DNA of 64,000 nt from Kiloniella sp. EL199 (GTDB lineage: Bacteria > Pseudomonadota > Alphaproteobacteria > Kiloniellales > Kiloniellaceae), in NCBI RefSeq assembly GCF_900313065.1, contig NZ_OMPU01000004.1, positions 137,474-201,473 of the forward strand, in the 5' to 3' direction. The notes beneath the pieces are model-generated. The model did not search any database and was not told the origin of the DNA. It worked only from the letters and a program-made list of their open reading frames with translations. Shown here one piece after another: positions 18,260 to 27,514 of the stretch. A program made the translations under genes and the position numbers. Position 1 is the first letter of the stretch, and the number at the start of each line of letters is the position of its first letter.

Positions 18260-18511
18260 AGCGATACCTCAAAATATCATCGTTTCGTTGTCAAAAGGGC
18301 CGAATGCCTTAATGAAAGGCGGAGAATAGCGGCAGATTTGCATTGCGAAAAGGCTAAATAAAGAGTTCGGTGTTATTTCTTTAATAGTTAAGGGATATCC
18401 TTGGTAAATATGTGCGGATTTAACGCCAGATTTGCTGATAGAATCGCTCCTGTTTATTTTGTGATCATCCTTTATGTGGTCAGGACTGCGAACGACTGTT
18501 AAGGTTCGAAT

Positions 18512-20581
18512 ATGTTTGAAATTATGCGCCGGCTTCGGAAAACCAATTCATTAAAAGCAATCGGGATCATCGGGATTCTCGGAAGTATTGATTTTACCCA
18601 TACTTCCCCCTCTACGCAGCTTGTATCCTCATTAATAAGACAAGCAGAAGCTAATACAACGACAGAAACAAAGGATTTTATGACCGATAAGGCCAATTTT
18701 AAATCTGTTTCTCAGCATGTATCCCAAAAGCAATATACCCGTGCCCTTGCTCAAGCAAAAAAGATCCAAGCACCTCTTATGCAAGATGTTGCGCTTTGGA
18801 TGATTTATTCTAATGATGGGTCGACAAGTGACTTTGAGGCACTTTCCAAGTTTACAAATGATCCATTAAACTGGCCGAGACAATCAAAGCTCACCAGAAA
18901 CGCAGAAAAAGCTCTTCCCGGCGCTCTGTCTAACCAACAAATTCTGGAATGGTTTCAAGATAAACCCCCCAGAAGCTACAGTGGTTTGGTTAGGTATGTT
19001 GTTGCTCTGAATGCCACAGGCCAACAAGAAAAGTCAGAAACCACAGTTAAAAAATTTTGGATCGAACAGTATTTGGGAAAAACTGACGAGAAAAAATTTA
19101 CGACTAAATATAAATCAATTATCACATCACAAGATCATATTGATCGCCTTGATAATCTGATCTGGAACAAGCACTTTGTTGCTGCACAACGACAATTAAC
19201 AAGAGTATCCAAAGACTATCAGAATTTAGGCAAAGCAAGGATTGCGTTGCTTACAGATAAAGGAAATGTGGACGGTTTAATTAATAAAGTTTCTGCCGAG
19301 TTAAAAAAAGACCCGGCCTTAATCTATGCACGTGCGCGATGGAGATTGCGGGCAAATAAAAACAAAGAAACTATTGAACTTCTTGATCCTCCCATACCTA
19401 CGGCAAGGCAAGCCGATAAATGGTGGGCTATTCGCCATTGGGCAGCCAGAAAAGTTCTTGTACAAAAGGACTATGAAAAGGCCTACCGCATAGCATCGGG
19501 ACATGGCCTGACCCAAGGCGTCGGCTTTGCCGAAGGGGAGTTTCTGGCTGGTTGGATAGCGCTTAGAAAGTTATCTATGCCTCGGCGGGCCTATACACAT
19601 TTCCACCAGCTTTATAATGGTGTCAAATCCCCGATTAGCAAAGCAAGGGCATCTTATTGGGCCGGACGAGCAGCCAAAGATATTGGTCACAATGATTGGG
19701 CGACCCGCTGGTATAATCTTGCGGCTACACATCAAACGACTTTTTATGGGCAGCAGGCAAGTTATGAGCTTGGGCAAGAGCCGACGATAGACATCGCACA
19801 TAAGGAAATTGATACAGCTCAGAAAGTGGTATTTAATAACAAAAAAATTGTCCGCACCATAAAGCTTCTGGATCAACTGGACGAAGACAAGCTGGTGATA
19901 ACCTTTTTGACGCGACTTAGGCTTGATGCTCAAACTGATGAAGATCATATTTTAGCTGCAGAACTTGCCAATGAAGTTTCTCATCCAAATATTGCCTTGA
20001 GAACTGCGAAATCAGCTCGCCAAAAAGGAATTCTATTACCGGACCTTCTTTATCCTGAAATGCAGATAGACGCGATAAAAGATTCCAATGCAGAACCTGC
20101 TCTTGTACTTGCTCTTATCAGACAAGAAAGTGAGTTTAATCACAAAGCCATAAGCCATGCTGGTGCACGTGGTTTGATGCAATTGATGCCCGCGACGGCC
20201 AAGTCAGTCGCAAAAAAAGAAAAATTGTCATACAAAAAACGCCAACTAATAGACGATCCCACGTATAATATACAACTTGGCACGGCTTACCTATCTGATT
20301 TAATAGGTTATTTTAATGGATCATACGTTATGGCTCTAGCGGGTTACAATGCTGGCCCTCACCGTGTTCGGAAGTGGGTTAAAGATTACGGCGACCCCAG
20401 ACATTCCGATGTTAATATTATCGACTGGATGGAACAAATTCCCTTTAACGAAACCAGAAACTACGTCCAGCGTATATTAGAAAGTCATGTCATATATCGC
20501 AGTAAAATAAAACAGACTAAAACAGAGATTACAGGTAATCTTCCCTTTTCATTATGGGGACATACAAATGCAGGAGGATGA
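18512..20581 (+). CDS. Soluble-type lytic murein transglycosylase
   Basis: A 689-residue Slt70-like enzyme that cleaves peptidoglycan glycan strands with formation of 1,6-anhydro-muramic acid ends. The long N-terminal helical U/L region (about 60-500) resembles tetratricopeptide-like repeats. The C-terminal SLT domain begins near 525 with the catalytic glutamate E539 in LIRQESEFN, followed by GARGLMQLMPATA and ALAGYNAGPHRV. The N-terminus is basic with a short hydrophobic stretch (KAIGIIGILGSI), a weak signal or anchor sequence that should place it in the periplasm. AAGG lies seven bases before the ATG. It is divergent from dapA. Confidence 0.92.
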   Translation: MFEIMRRLRKTNSLKAIGIIGILGSIDFTHTSPSTQLVSSLIRQAEANTTTETKDFMTDKANFKSVSQHVSQKQYTRALAQAKKIQAPLMQDVALWMIYSNDGSTSDFEALSKFTNDPLNWPRQSKLTRNAEKALPGALSNQQILEWFQDKPPRSYSGLVRYVVALNATGQQEKSETTVKKFWIEQYLGKTDEKKFTTKYKSIITSQDHIDRLDNLIWNKHFVAAQRQLTRVSKDYQNLGKARIALLTDKGNVDGLINKVSAELKKDPALIYARARWRLRANKNKETIELLDPPIPTARQADKWWAIRHWAARKVLVQKDYEKAYRIASGHGLTQGVGFAEGEFLAGWIALRKLSMPRRAYTHFHQLYNGVKSPISKARASYWAGRAAKDIGHNDWATRWYNLAATHQTTFYGQQASYELGQEPTIDIAHKEIDTAQKVVFNNKKIVRTIKLLDQLDEDKLVITFLTRLRLDAQTDEDHILAAELANEVSHPNIALRTAKSARQKGILLPDLLYPEMQIDAIKDSNAEPALVLALIRQESEFNHKAISHAGARGLMQLMPATAKSVAKKEKLSYKKRQLIDDPTYNIQLGTAYLSDLIGYFNGSYVMALAGYNAGPHRVRKWVKDYGDPRHSDVNIIDWMEQIPFNETRNYVQRILESHVIYRSKIKQTKTEITGNLPFSLWGHTNAGG

Positions 20582-20681
20582 TCACTTTAGCTTTGTTCTC
20601 CAACTCTGAATTGTGACTGTAAGTAATATTTGAGTTAGCCTTTCAAGCATGTTCCTGTGCTAAAGTTTTTTTGGTATTAAC

Positions 20682-21368
20682 ATGACACAACGTGATATCA
20701 GAGCATTTGTATTTGATGCTTATGGCACCCTGTTGGATGTCTATTCAGCTACTCGTTCGCTATCCGAAGAACTTGGACCCAACGCACAGAGTATTTCGGA
20801 TCTTTGGCGTACAAAACAATTGGAATATTCCTGGTTACGCAGCCTGATGGAAGCGCACAGTGATTTTTGGAATGTCACCTCAGATGCTCTTACTTATGCG
20901 TTGAAATATCATGATATAAAAGATCAGGATCTACACGCCAGATTAATGTCTTTGTATCTTGAACTAACAGCTTATGAAGATGCTATAAGCACCTTGAAAA
21001 AAATAAAAAAACACAAACACACTACTCTGGTTTTGAGTAATGGTTCTCAGGAGATGCTTGATAAATCTTTAGAAAGCTCAGGTCTCCAACAATTTCTTGA
21101 TAAAACTATTTCAATTGATGATGTCGGTGTCTACAAACCGAGCCCGCAAGTCTATAAACTGGCAACTGATTACGTCAGGTGCCACCCTGAAGAAATTCTG
21201 TTTGTTTCTGCTAATGCCTGGGATGTCGCCGGAGCAAATCATTTTGGTTTCAGAGTAGCGTGGATTAATCGTTTCAAACGACCACCTGAAATTTTGCCCG
21301 GCGGACCCGAACTCATTATTGATAGCCTCTCAGAGCTTAATCAACTGTATAAATTCAGCAGCAATTAA
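20682..21368 (+). CDS. Haloacid dehalogenase type II-like hydrolase
   Basis: A 228-residue HAD-superfamily enzyme. The nucleophile D12 lies in FVFDAYGTLLDV, motif II in VLSNGSQEML, the lysine in KPSPQVYKLA, and the last motif in FVSANAWDVAGANHFGF. The motif SANAWD and the overall length match L-2-haloacid dehalogenases, which hydrolyse 2-haloalkanoic acids to 2-hydroxy acids. Many such genes in marine bacteria are annotated by similarity only, so true dehalogenase activity is uncertain. It lies 19 bases before the threonine/serine dehydratase gene in the same direction. Confidence 0.88.
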   Translation: MTQRDIRAFVFDAYGTLLDVYSATRSLSEELGPNAQSISDLWRTKQLEYSWLRSLMEAHSDFWNVTSDALTYALKYHDIKDQDLHARLMSLYLELTAYEDAISTLKKIKKHKHTTLVLSNGSQEMLDKSLESSGLQQFLDKTISIDDVGVYKPSPQVYKLATDYVRCHPEEILFVSANAWDVAGANHFGFRVAWINRFKRPPEILPGGPELIIDSLSELNQLYKFSSN

Positions 21369-21387
21369 TTATTTGGAATTATCGACA

Positions 21388-22371
21388 ATGTCACCCATGG
21401 CACCCCCGACTTATGAAGATATTTGTAAAGCCCGAGAGAACCTGTACGAAAAAGCCATCTATACACCGCTTCTCGAAAATGCAGAGTTAAACCGTATTAC
21501 TGGTGGGCGGATTTTTCTTAAGGCAGAAGTTCTTCAACATACCGGTTCTTTCAAATTCAGAGGTGCATTTAGTTTTATTAGCACGCTATCCTCGCAGCAA
21601 AAAGAACAAGGCTTGCTAACATTCTCATCAGGAAATCATGCACAAGGCGTTGCTTATGCATCGAAGTTACTCAACGCCAAAGCCACAATTATAATGCCGA
21701 GCGATGCACCCGAAATCAAAATCGAAAATACACGTTCTCACGGCGCCAAGGTCATTCTCTATGATCGTTTCAATGAAGATCGGGAAGCAATCGGCGCTGA
21801 CATCATAAATTCTACAGATGCATTATTAATCCCCCCTTATGATCATCCACTTATTATTGCAGGACAAGGCACATGTGGGACAGAGATTATAGAACAATTA
21901 TCCGATAAAGACATTTCTCTGGATGCGGTCGTTTCCTGTTTTGGTGGTGGTGGTTTAACCTCTGGTATTGCTCTTGCGTTCAAAGAAAAATCCCGAAATA
22001 CTAAAATTTATTCTGCTGAACCTTTTGGGTTTGACGATATGGCCAAATCGTTAAAAACAGGAAAACGAGTGAGTAATGATCCCTCAGCCAGATCTATTTG
22101 CGATGCTGTTTTAACACCAACCCCGGGCAAGATAACCTTTTCACTTTGCAGTGAACTGATGGAACAAGGTCTGGTTGTTACAGACGAAGAAGTCAAGACT
22201 GCAGTTAAGTTCGCCTTTAAAACACTCAAGTTGATAGTTGAACCTGGTGGTGCTGTTGCCTTAGCCGCAGTACTGCATAATAAATTACCAACAAAGAAAA
22301 GGGTCATCGCCCTTATCCTGTCTGGTGGGAACGTTGACCCTTCAACTTTTAAAATGTGTCTGGAAAGCTAG
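21388..22371 (+). CDS. PLP-dependent threonine/serine dehydratase
   Basis: About 327 residues of fold type II PLP enzyme, the length of catabolic threonine dehydratases or serine racemase-like proteins without a regulatory ACT domain. The PLP lysine K56 is in HTGSFKFRGA, and the glycine-rich phosphate loop is in SCFGGGGLTSG. It would deaminate threonine to 2-oxobutyrate or serine to pyruvate; 3-hydroxyaspartate dehydratases look the same. ATG 21388 is chosen since the longer frame from 21319 runs into the preceding gene. Its stop codon overlaps that of the convergent bactofilin gene by three to four bases. Confidence 0.88.
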   Translation: MSPMAPPTYEDICKARENLYEKAIYTPLLENAELNRITGGRIFLKAEVLQHTGSFKFRGAFSFISTLSSQQKEQGLLTFSSGNHAQGVAYASKLLNAKATIIMPSDAPEIKIENTRSHGAKVILYDRFNEDREAIGADIINSTDALLIPPYDHPLIIAGQGTCGTEIIEQLSDKDISLDAVVSCFGGGGLTSGIALAFKEKSRNTKIYSAEPFGFDDMAKSLKTGKRVSNDPSARSICDAVLTPTPGKITFSLCSELMEQGLVVTDEEVKTAVKFAFKTLKLIVEPGGAVALAAVLHNKLPTKKRVIALILSGGNVDPSTFKMCLES

Positions 22372-23036
22372 TTAGAGCTATTCCACGATGAAGAAGCACC
22401 ATAGATACTGGATTTCTTTTCTTCTGGTTTTTCTTCTGATTTAACTTCGGTCAAAGGTACAGTTGATGCTGAAGAGCCTGCCGCACTACTTTCCTGTGAA
22501 TCAGTTGATTGTGTAGTGGAGGAAGAAGATCCTTCTGAAGCATTCTCTACGGCATTAATTGCTCCACTATTAACTGCGGCTGGTGATGCAATCTTTGCGG
22601 TTTCAGTTTCAGGAAGCGCGCTAACTGTTGAACTAACAGGCTGTTCTGCTTTATCAGAAATACGTCTGAACTGACCTTCTACCTGAGCACCTGCTTCTAT
22701 TGCTATTGATTTGTGTAAAATATCGCCTACAACCTTTGCGGTACTTGCCAAGGTAATTGTATCGGCATTTAGTTGACCACTAACCATTCCACACACGCGT
22801 ACTTCATCGGCTTTTACAGAACCAGTGACAACTGCTTTTTCACCAATAGTAACCGCGTGGCAAATAATGTCACCTTGTACATTACCATCTATCTGCAAAT
22901 CACCCGTAGATGTTAAATCACCAACGAGGCTTAAATCAGGACTCAAAATAGAAGGTATCCCCGAAGGAGCAATTTTTTTTGGAGTATCAGAAGGAGCAGC
23001 AACTTTTGTGTTTGTTTTACTGGACTTTGAAAACAT
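22368..23036 (-). CDS. Bactofilin
   Basis: A 222-residue bactofilin (DUF583). The beta-helical core of about 100 residues has repeating GDLTSTGDLQIDGNVQGDI, VTIGEKAVVTGSVKADEV and ADTITLASTAKVVGDI turns. The N-terminus begins MFSKSSKTNTK. The long C-terminal tail is rich in Ser, Ala and Glu and probably disordered. Bactofilins polymerise without nucleotide into membrane-associated filaments and recruit cell-wall enzymes. The start overlaps the end of the upstream M23 peptidase gene by 20 bases, pointing to translational coupling and a shared complex, as in other bactofilin/M23 pairs that control cell shape. Confidence 0.92.
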   Translation of the reverse strand: MFSKSSKTNTKVAAPSDTPKKIAPSGIPSILSPDLSLVGDLTSTGDLQIDGNVQGDIICHAVTIGEKAVVTGSVKADEVRVCGMVSGQLNADTITLASTAKVVGDILHKSIAIEAGAQVEGQFRRISDKAEQPVSSTVSALPETETAKIASPAAVNSGAINAVENASEGSSSSTTQSTDSQESSAAGSSASTVPLTEVKSEEKPEEKKSSIYGASSSWNSSN

Positions 23037-24612
23037 GTCTACCTGCCAAAATAAATTTACGGGGATCAACGGGCTTATTGTTATAAAGAACTTCATAATG
23101 AACGTGAGGCCCTGTACTCCGTCCAGAATTACCAAGTAGAGCAATCTTTTCTCTGTGAGAGACTTCCTGACCTTGTTTTACGAGTAACTTTCTCAAGTGC
23201 CCGTAGCGTGTCCGAATGCCATTACCATGGTCAATTTCTACCAATCGACCATAACGACCTCTCCAACCGGCATAAACGATTTTACCTGGTGCTGGTGCAT
23301 AAACGGATGATTTCATCGGTGCAGCCATATCAAGGCCATTATGCACAGACGTTTTACCTGTTACTGGGTCGCGACGTTTTCCAAATGAGCTTGTGATACG
23401 ATATTGATCAATCGGTGTCGTTAGCGGTAGCTTGGCAACCACATCCTGTAGTGTTTCCCAGCGAGTCAATTGCATATCAAGCATGTTAACTGAAGCTTCA
23501 AAGTCGGCACTTTCCTGGATTTCATCAACAGGAATGTATGGCCCTCCCTGCCCCGTATCCAGATTTTCTGATCCAAGCAAAGTTTCCAGATTGAGACCAG
23601 TCATCTCTACAGTTTTTTCAATAACCCCTAAACTATATTTTGACCGTTCTGTTAAACGATCTACGAGTTCTCGCTGGATATTGGACACTTCTATTAAAGA
23701 ATTCTGTAACTGATCAACTTCACTTTCAAGACCCACGTTCTTCTCACGGTACATTTCGAGGATAGAAACTTGCTCGATAAATTTATCTTTGGCTTCTTGT
23801 GAAGACTTGTCAGCGACTCTCCTTGCTTCCATCAGAGAAGCCATTTGCGCTTGCTGCTCTTCGAAAAGTTCGTCTTTTTCAGATATCTGCCCTTTAAGAC
23901 TTACAATTTTTGCTTCCAGAGCATCAACATTTGCAAGAATGGTAACCTTGTTAGTTTCCAACTCTTCTTTTGCCAGAGTGACGGCTTCCAATTCTTTTTG
24001 AAGTTTTAAAAGCTTGCTTCCAAGCATTTTCCCTGCTTCGGCAGATTTAAACCTTTCCTCTTCTGATGTTGCCAAGACCCGCCGTAACTGTTTTGCTTGG
24101 GTTTCAAGTGCTTCGCTCTGTCCAGCTATTGTTTCCAGATCATCTTCAAATTGGTCAAGTCTGTCTTCGAGAACCTGTCGTGCCAAAGCGACACGTGCGC
24201 GCTCATTTTCAGAATTCTTTAGATTAACAACCTTAGTACTTTCATCTGTATCAACTTCATTACCATCCAACAGGCTGATAAGCTGGTCCTGATTTTCCTG
24301 AAGGTCTTTTGTAATTTTAGAGAATTGAGTGTGATATTCTCCAACCTGTTGTAACAGATCAAAATAGTTGAGCTTCTGTTCTTCTATAATCGTATCTTTT
24401 TGGGCAAGCCTTTGTTCCGTATAAAACAAAGATCCCGAAGAAAAGGCAATCCAACTTGTTAAAGCCAGAACACTTGTTGTTATGATTTTCTGAAATCGCG
24501 GTGTCAGGCGGATAAACTTTACCTGATCATGAGAACGAATATGGATTTCACGCTGTGCAAATACTTGGTCAATTTTAAGCTTTGCGTTTCGCGCGAACTC
24601 ATGCACGTCCAT
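23017..24612 (-). CDS. M23 (LytM-type) peptidoglycan endopeptidase with long coiled coil
   Basis: About 531 residues. A single membrane segment lies near residues 45-65 (IITTSVLALTSWIAFSSG), so most of the protein is periplasmic. A coiled coil covers about residues 70-310 (heptad-rich LEAKIVSLKGQISEKDE). The C-terminal LytM domain carries the zinc ligands in VHNGLDMAAP and GPHVHYEVLYN. It should cleave peptide cross-links in murein. ATG 24612 is chosen for the G-rich ribosome site just upstream; a frame to 24660 adds 16 residues with no support. The overlap with the bactofilin gene suggests that the filament positions this enzyme. Confidence 0.9.
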   Translation of the reverse strand: MDVHEFARNAKLKIDQVFAQREIHIRSHDQVKFIRLTPRFQKIITTSVLALTSWIAFSSGSLFYTEQRLAQKDTIIEEQKLNYFDLLQQVGEYHTQFSKITKDLQENQDQLISLLDGNEVDTDESTKVVNLKNSENERARVALARQVLEDRLDQFEDDLETIAGQSEALETQAKQLRRVLATSEEERFKSAEAGKMLGSKLLKLQKELEAVTLAKEELETNKVTILANVDALEAKIVSLKGQISEKDELFEEQQAQMASLMEARRVADKSSQEAKDKFIEQVSILEMYREKNVGLESEVDQLQNSLIEVSNIQRELVDRLTERSKYSLGVIEKTVEMTGLNLETLLGSENLDTGQGGPYIPVDEIQESADFEASVNMLDMQLTRWETLQDVVAKLPLTTPIDQYRITSSFGKRRDPVTGKTSVHNGLDMAAPMKSSVYAPAPGKIVYAGWRGRYGRLVEIDHGNGIRTRYGHLRKLLVKQGQEVSHREKIALLGNSGRSTGPHVHYEVLYNNKPVDPRKFILAGRHVFKVQ

Positions 24613-25107
24613 TCTTCCCCCCCTCTTACCTTTTGTCTGTATCTTTACAAAATGACCCATGTTGGAAATTTTGTATGTAGGATGGCAAATAATTCTGGGC
24701 GAATTTATACATCATGATTTCACTTCTTTCAAAGAGAAACCGCGAGCAAATTGCATTTGTTTGTACAACAGGAAGCATTCCAACGTTCCTTAAGGCTATA
24801 AAGGTGGCAAAGCTCCTAACCAAATATGTCAAAAAATATTATGATATTAAAAGGTTAATAGAAAAATAACACTAATGTTTAACCTAAAATAGAGATTTAG
24901 ATTTTAGCAGAATAAATTTCGTCTAAAAATGCAAGAAAGTAATATGTATAAAACATAAAAACCATATCTTTTACCCAATACCATACGAGATAAAGTCGAG
25001 ATTGAATAAAAGTACTTTTATTTACCATATCGCAACACTTGTATGAACAAATTTGCAAAAGAAAAAAATTTAAACAATAGTGTAACAATAAATTAGGAAC
25101 AAAAATC
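24613..25107. other. AT-rich divergent intergenic region
   Basis: 495 very AT-rich bases between the M23 peptidase gene and the chemoreceptor gene, which point away from each other. I see no convincing gene. Short open frames on the minus strand (24626-24832; 24897 into the chemoreceptor gene) lack ribosome sites and known motifs. A weak inverted repeat AGGTTAA / TTAACCT lies near 24851-24889. The region must carry both promoters, but none can be assigned with confidence. Confidence 0.5.
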
Positions 25108-27441
25108 ATGTTTGGGTCGGGGGACCATAAAAAGTCCACTATATGGACTTTGCGTAAGATACTTTTTTTGATTGGCCTATTGGCCTCTATTGCGATTGTT
25201 GCTGCGCAGTTCTGGTCGTTTGAGAAATATAAAAATTTCTCACTTGATACATTGCAAAAAGAAAGCACTACTCAATTTCAGCTAATGGTGCTCGAGCGGG
25301 TTATTCAGGCTTACGAACCCAAGCTCAACACTCTTGGTTCTGATTGGGCCAGATATACCCATCTTGTCAAAGCTATGAAAACCAATGATCCAGAAGAAAT
25401 CGTTGCTTTTGATAAATGGTACCGTGATAATAAAGAAATTCAAACCGGTGAAATTTCCCTTATATCCACGCACTTTTATAATCCAGATATGGACTTGATT
25501 ACCTCTTCACAGGATGGACGCATCACCGATAATGCAACCATACTGGAAGAACTCAAAGCCAGAGACAAAAAAGAAAAACGTAAACCTGTATCTTATATTT
25601 GGTCTGATCCTAATGGACGCCCCGTACATTCAACAATCTTCCCCATCGGGGGGTTTAAAGTGGCTGGTTTTGTCGAACTTGTCACTGATCCCATGCAATA
25701 CCTAGCCGGCATTAGTGAAACATTAGGGGCCGATGTAACAATCTATGATCCATCAAGCGAAACCGGGTATGCTTTTCAAGAAAACAGTCACAAAGAAACC
25801 GAGACAACAGAAGAAACAGCCGAACAGGTAATCGAAGCAGAAACGTCTTCTGCTGAGAGCGAAGAAGTAAAAGAGCCAGAAGTTACAGAAGATGTAAAAA
25901 TAGATAGCAGAGCCCTAGAAGATGGTCTCAAGCTTGACGGATCAACAGCCTATATCACAGCAACAATTATGGGAACGCATGATACTGTCTGGGCAAAAGC
26001 TACCTTGGTGCGTGATGTAAGTGATTTTGCCGAAGGCTCTCAACAATTGACCGAGGACGCAATCAAGGTTCTGGCGGGTGTATTCCTGACAACGTGGCTT
26101 GTTGCCTTCCTCATGCTTCGTTTTGCTGTTTTTGGCAAATTAAAAGCCTTTGCCAAAGCAATGACCTCCATTAGCGAAGGCGAAGTTGACATTACGCCCC
26201 CAACAGTGGGACCCGATGAATTCAAAACCATGGCAACCGCTTTGGATCAACTCAGCAACAGCGTTGCCCAGGTTTTCCAACTGCAAAACATGGTTGAAAC
26301 AAGCCCTATGTCTACGGTTATGATTGACTTGGATGGTGCTCTCTCTTTTGCGAATCTAAGAGCGAGAAACTTTATTAGTCCAGAAAACGCAGATACTGAT
26401 TTAACAGGGACAACAGGTAACTTCTTTCAACTTGAAGAAACTGAATTCAATGAGTTAACTTCACCGGAAAACCTGCCGTCGAAACGTACGGTTACCTTCC
26501 AAGGCCGACAACTGGAAGTATCTGCATCTTCTGTGATAGATAATGCCGGTGAATTCAAGGCCTGTATGCTTACCTGGCTTGATGTGACAGATCGCGAAAG
26601 CAATAAACAGGCGGCAAGTGAATTAATTAGTAGTGTTCAACGTGTTGCCGATCGTGTGAGTGCTTTGTCTAAAAGTGTTGAAGAAACTTCTACATCTTTG
26701 AACACGCAGTCACAAACAGTTACTGAACAAGCAGAGAATACACAACAATTAGCACAAAGCGGTTATGATTCTGCACAAGGTGTTACACAGACAACAGAAA
26801 CCATGTCTTTTGATATCAGAACAATTAATACTGAATCGGATCATGCAAGAAACACATCAACAGAAGCCTTAAGTCATCTGACACAAGCATCTGAAACGGT
26901 TACTCAACTTCGTAGTTCCAGTGACAAAATCAACCAGATTAACGAGTTGATCACGACGATTACCAACCAAACCAAAATCTTGGCTATGAACGCGACAATT
27001 GAAGCAGCAAGAGCTGGAGAAGCCGGACGCGGGTTTGGTGTGGTGGCATCAGAGGTAAAAGCACTTGCAGAACAAACCGCCTCTGCGACAGATCAGGTTG
27101 CCGCAATGATCAGAGAATTACAGGTACACGCCCAGGCCACGACAGATAAAATGGATTCAATAGATACAGTTATGCAGCAAGTGGGGGAAACCCAGAACAA
27201 GATATCTGATTCCATTAATGAGCAGGATCGGGCGGCAGGCGAAATTGCCCAGAACATTGAAAGTATGGCACAGGGATCAAGACAAATTGTCGATCTGGTA
27301 AATGACGTGCACCAACAGTCAATTAACACGGGAAGTTCGGCACAGAGTCTTCTTGGAACATCAAAAGAACTCGCCGAAGAAGCTGAAAAATTAAGCGAAC
27401 GTCTATCCGAATATCAAAGACATTTGGATCAGGCAGGATAA
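25108..27441 (+). CDS. Methyl-accepting chemotaxis protein
   Basis: A 777-residue transmembrane chemoreceptor. TM1 is at about residues 11-30 and TM2 at about 317-337, with a periplasmic sensory domain between. A glutamate-rich stretch lies at about 222-262, before TM2. A HAMP linker follows TM2 (about 340-385), then a PAS-like segment (about 387-500, [20 protein letters not shown]). The signalling domain has the conserved hairpin [20 protein letters not shown] near 624-645, which contacts CheA and CheW. There is no C-terminal CheR-docking pentapeptide. AGGA precedes the ATG by about nine bases. It is monocistronic, with a terminator directly after it; the ligand is unknown. Confidence 0.92.
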   Translation: MFGSGDHKKSTIWTLRKILFLIGLLASIAIVAAQFWSFEKYKNFSLDTLQKESTTQFQLMVLERVIQAYEPKLNTLGSDWARYTHLVKAMKTNDPEEIVAFDKWYRDNKEIQTGEISLISTHFYNPDMDLITSSQDGRITDNATILEELKARDKKEKRKPVSYIWSDPNGRPVHSTIFPIGGFKVAGFVELVTDPMQYLAGISETLGADVTIYDPSSETGYAFQENSHKETETTEETAEQVIEAETSSAESEEVKEPEVTEDVKIDSRALEDGLKLDGSTAYITATIMGTHDTVWAKATLVRDVSDFAEGSQQLTEDAIKVLAGVFLTTWLVAFLMLRFAVFGKLKAFAKAMTSISEGEVDITPPTVGPDEFKTMATALDQLSNSVAQVFQLQNMVETSPMSTVMIDLDGALSFANLRARNFISPENADTDLTGTTGNFFQLEETEFNELTSPENLPSKRTVTFQGRQLEVSASSVIDNAGEFKACMLTWLDVTDRESNKQAASELISSVQRVADRVSALSKSVEETSTSLNTQSQTVTEQAENTQQLAQSGYDSAQGVTQTTETMSFDIRTINTESDHARNTSTEALSHLTQASETVTQLRSSSDKINQINELITTITNQTKILAMNATIEAARAGEAGRGFGVVASEVKALAEQTASATDQVAAMIRELQVHAQATTDKMDSIDTVMQQVGETQNKISDSINEQDRAAGEIAQNIESMAQGSRQIVDLVNDVHQQSINTGSSAQSLLGTSKELAEEAEKLSERLSEYQRHLDQAG

Positions 27442-27471
27442 TAAAAATTACAGATCTTATTTGCTAAAAAG

Positions 27472-27503
27472 AAGGCGGTGGTTCATTGGATCATCGCCTT
27501 TCT
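27472..27503. terminator. Terminator between the chemoreceptor gene and the sulfatase-fold gene
   Basis: A stem AAGGCGGTG / CATCGCCTT (one G-T pair, 11-base loop) lies between convergent genes. It is followed by TCTTAATTT on the plus strand and by CTTTTT on the minus strand, so it probably serves both. Confidence 0.75.
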
Positions 27504-27514
27504 TAATTTACCGA

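Noticed and set aside
24626-24832. Short minus-strand frame (68 codons) in the AT-rich gap
   Set aside because: No ribosome site or known motif; it overlaps the start of the M23 peptidase gene and is rich in Cys, Phe and Arg as expected from chance.
24897-25268. Minus-strand frame of 123 codons running into the chemoreceptor gene
   Set aside because: It overlaps the start and TM1 region of the chemoreceptor gene on the other strand. Its hydrophobic look comes from AT-rich sequence.
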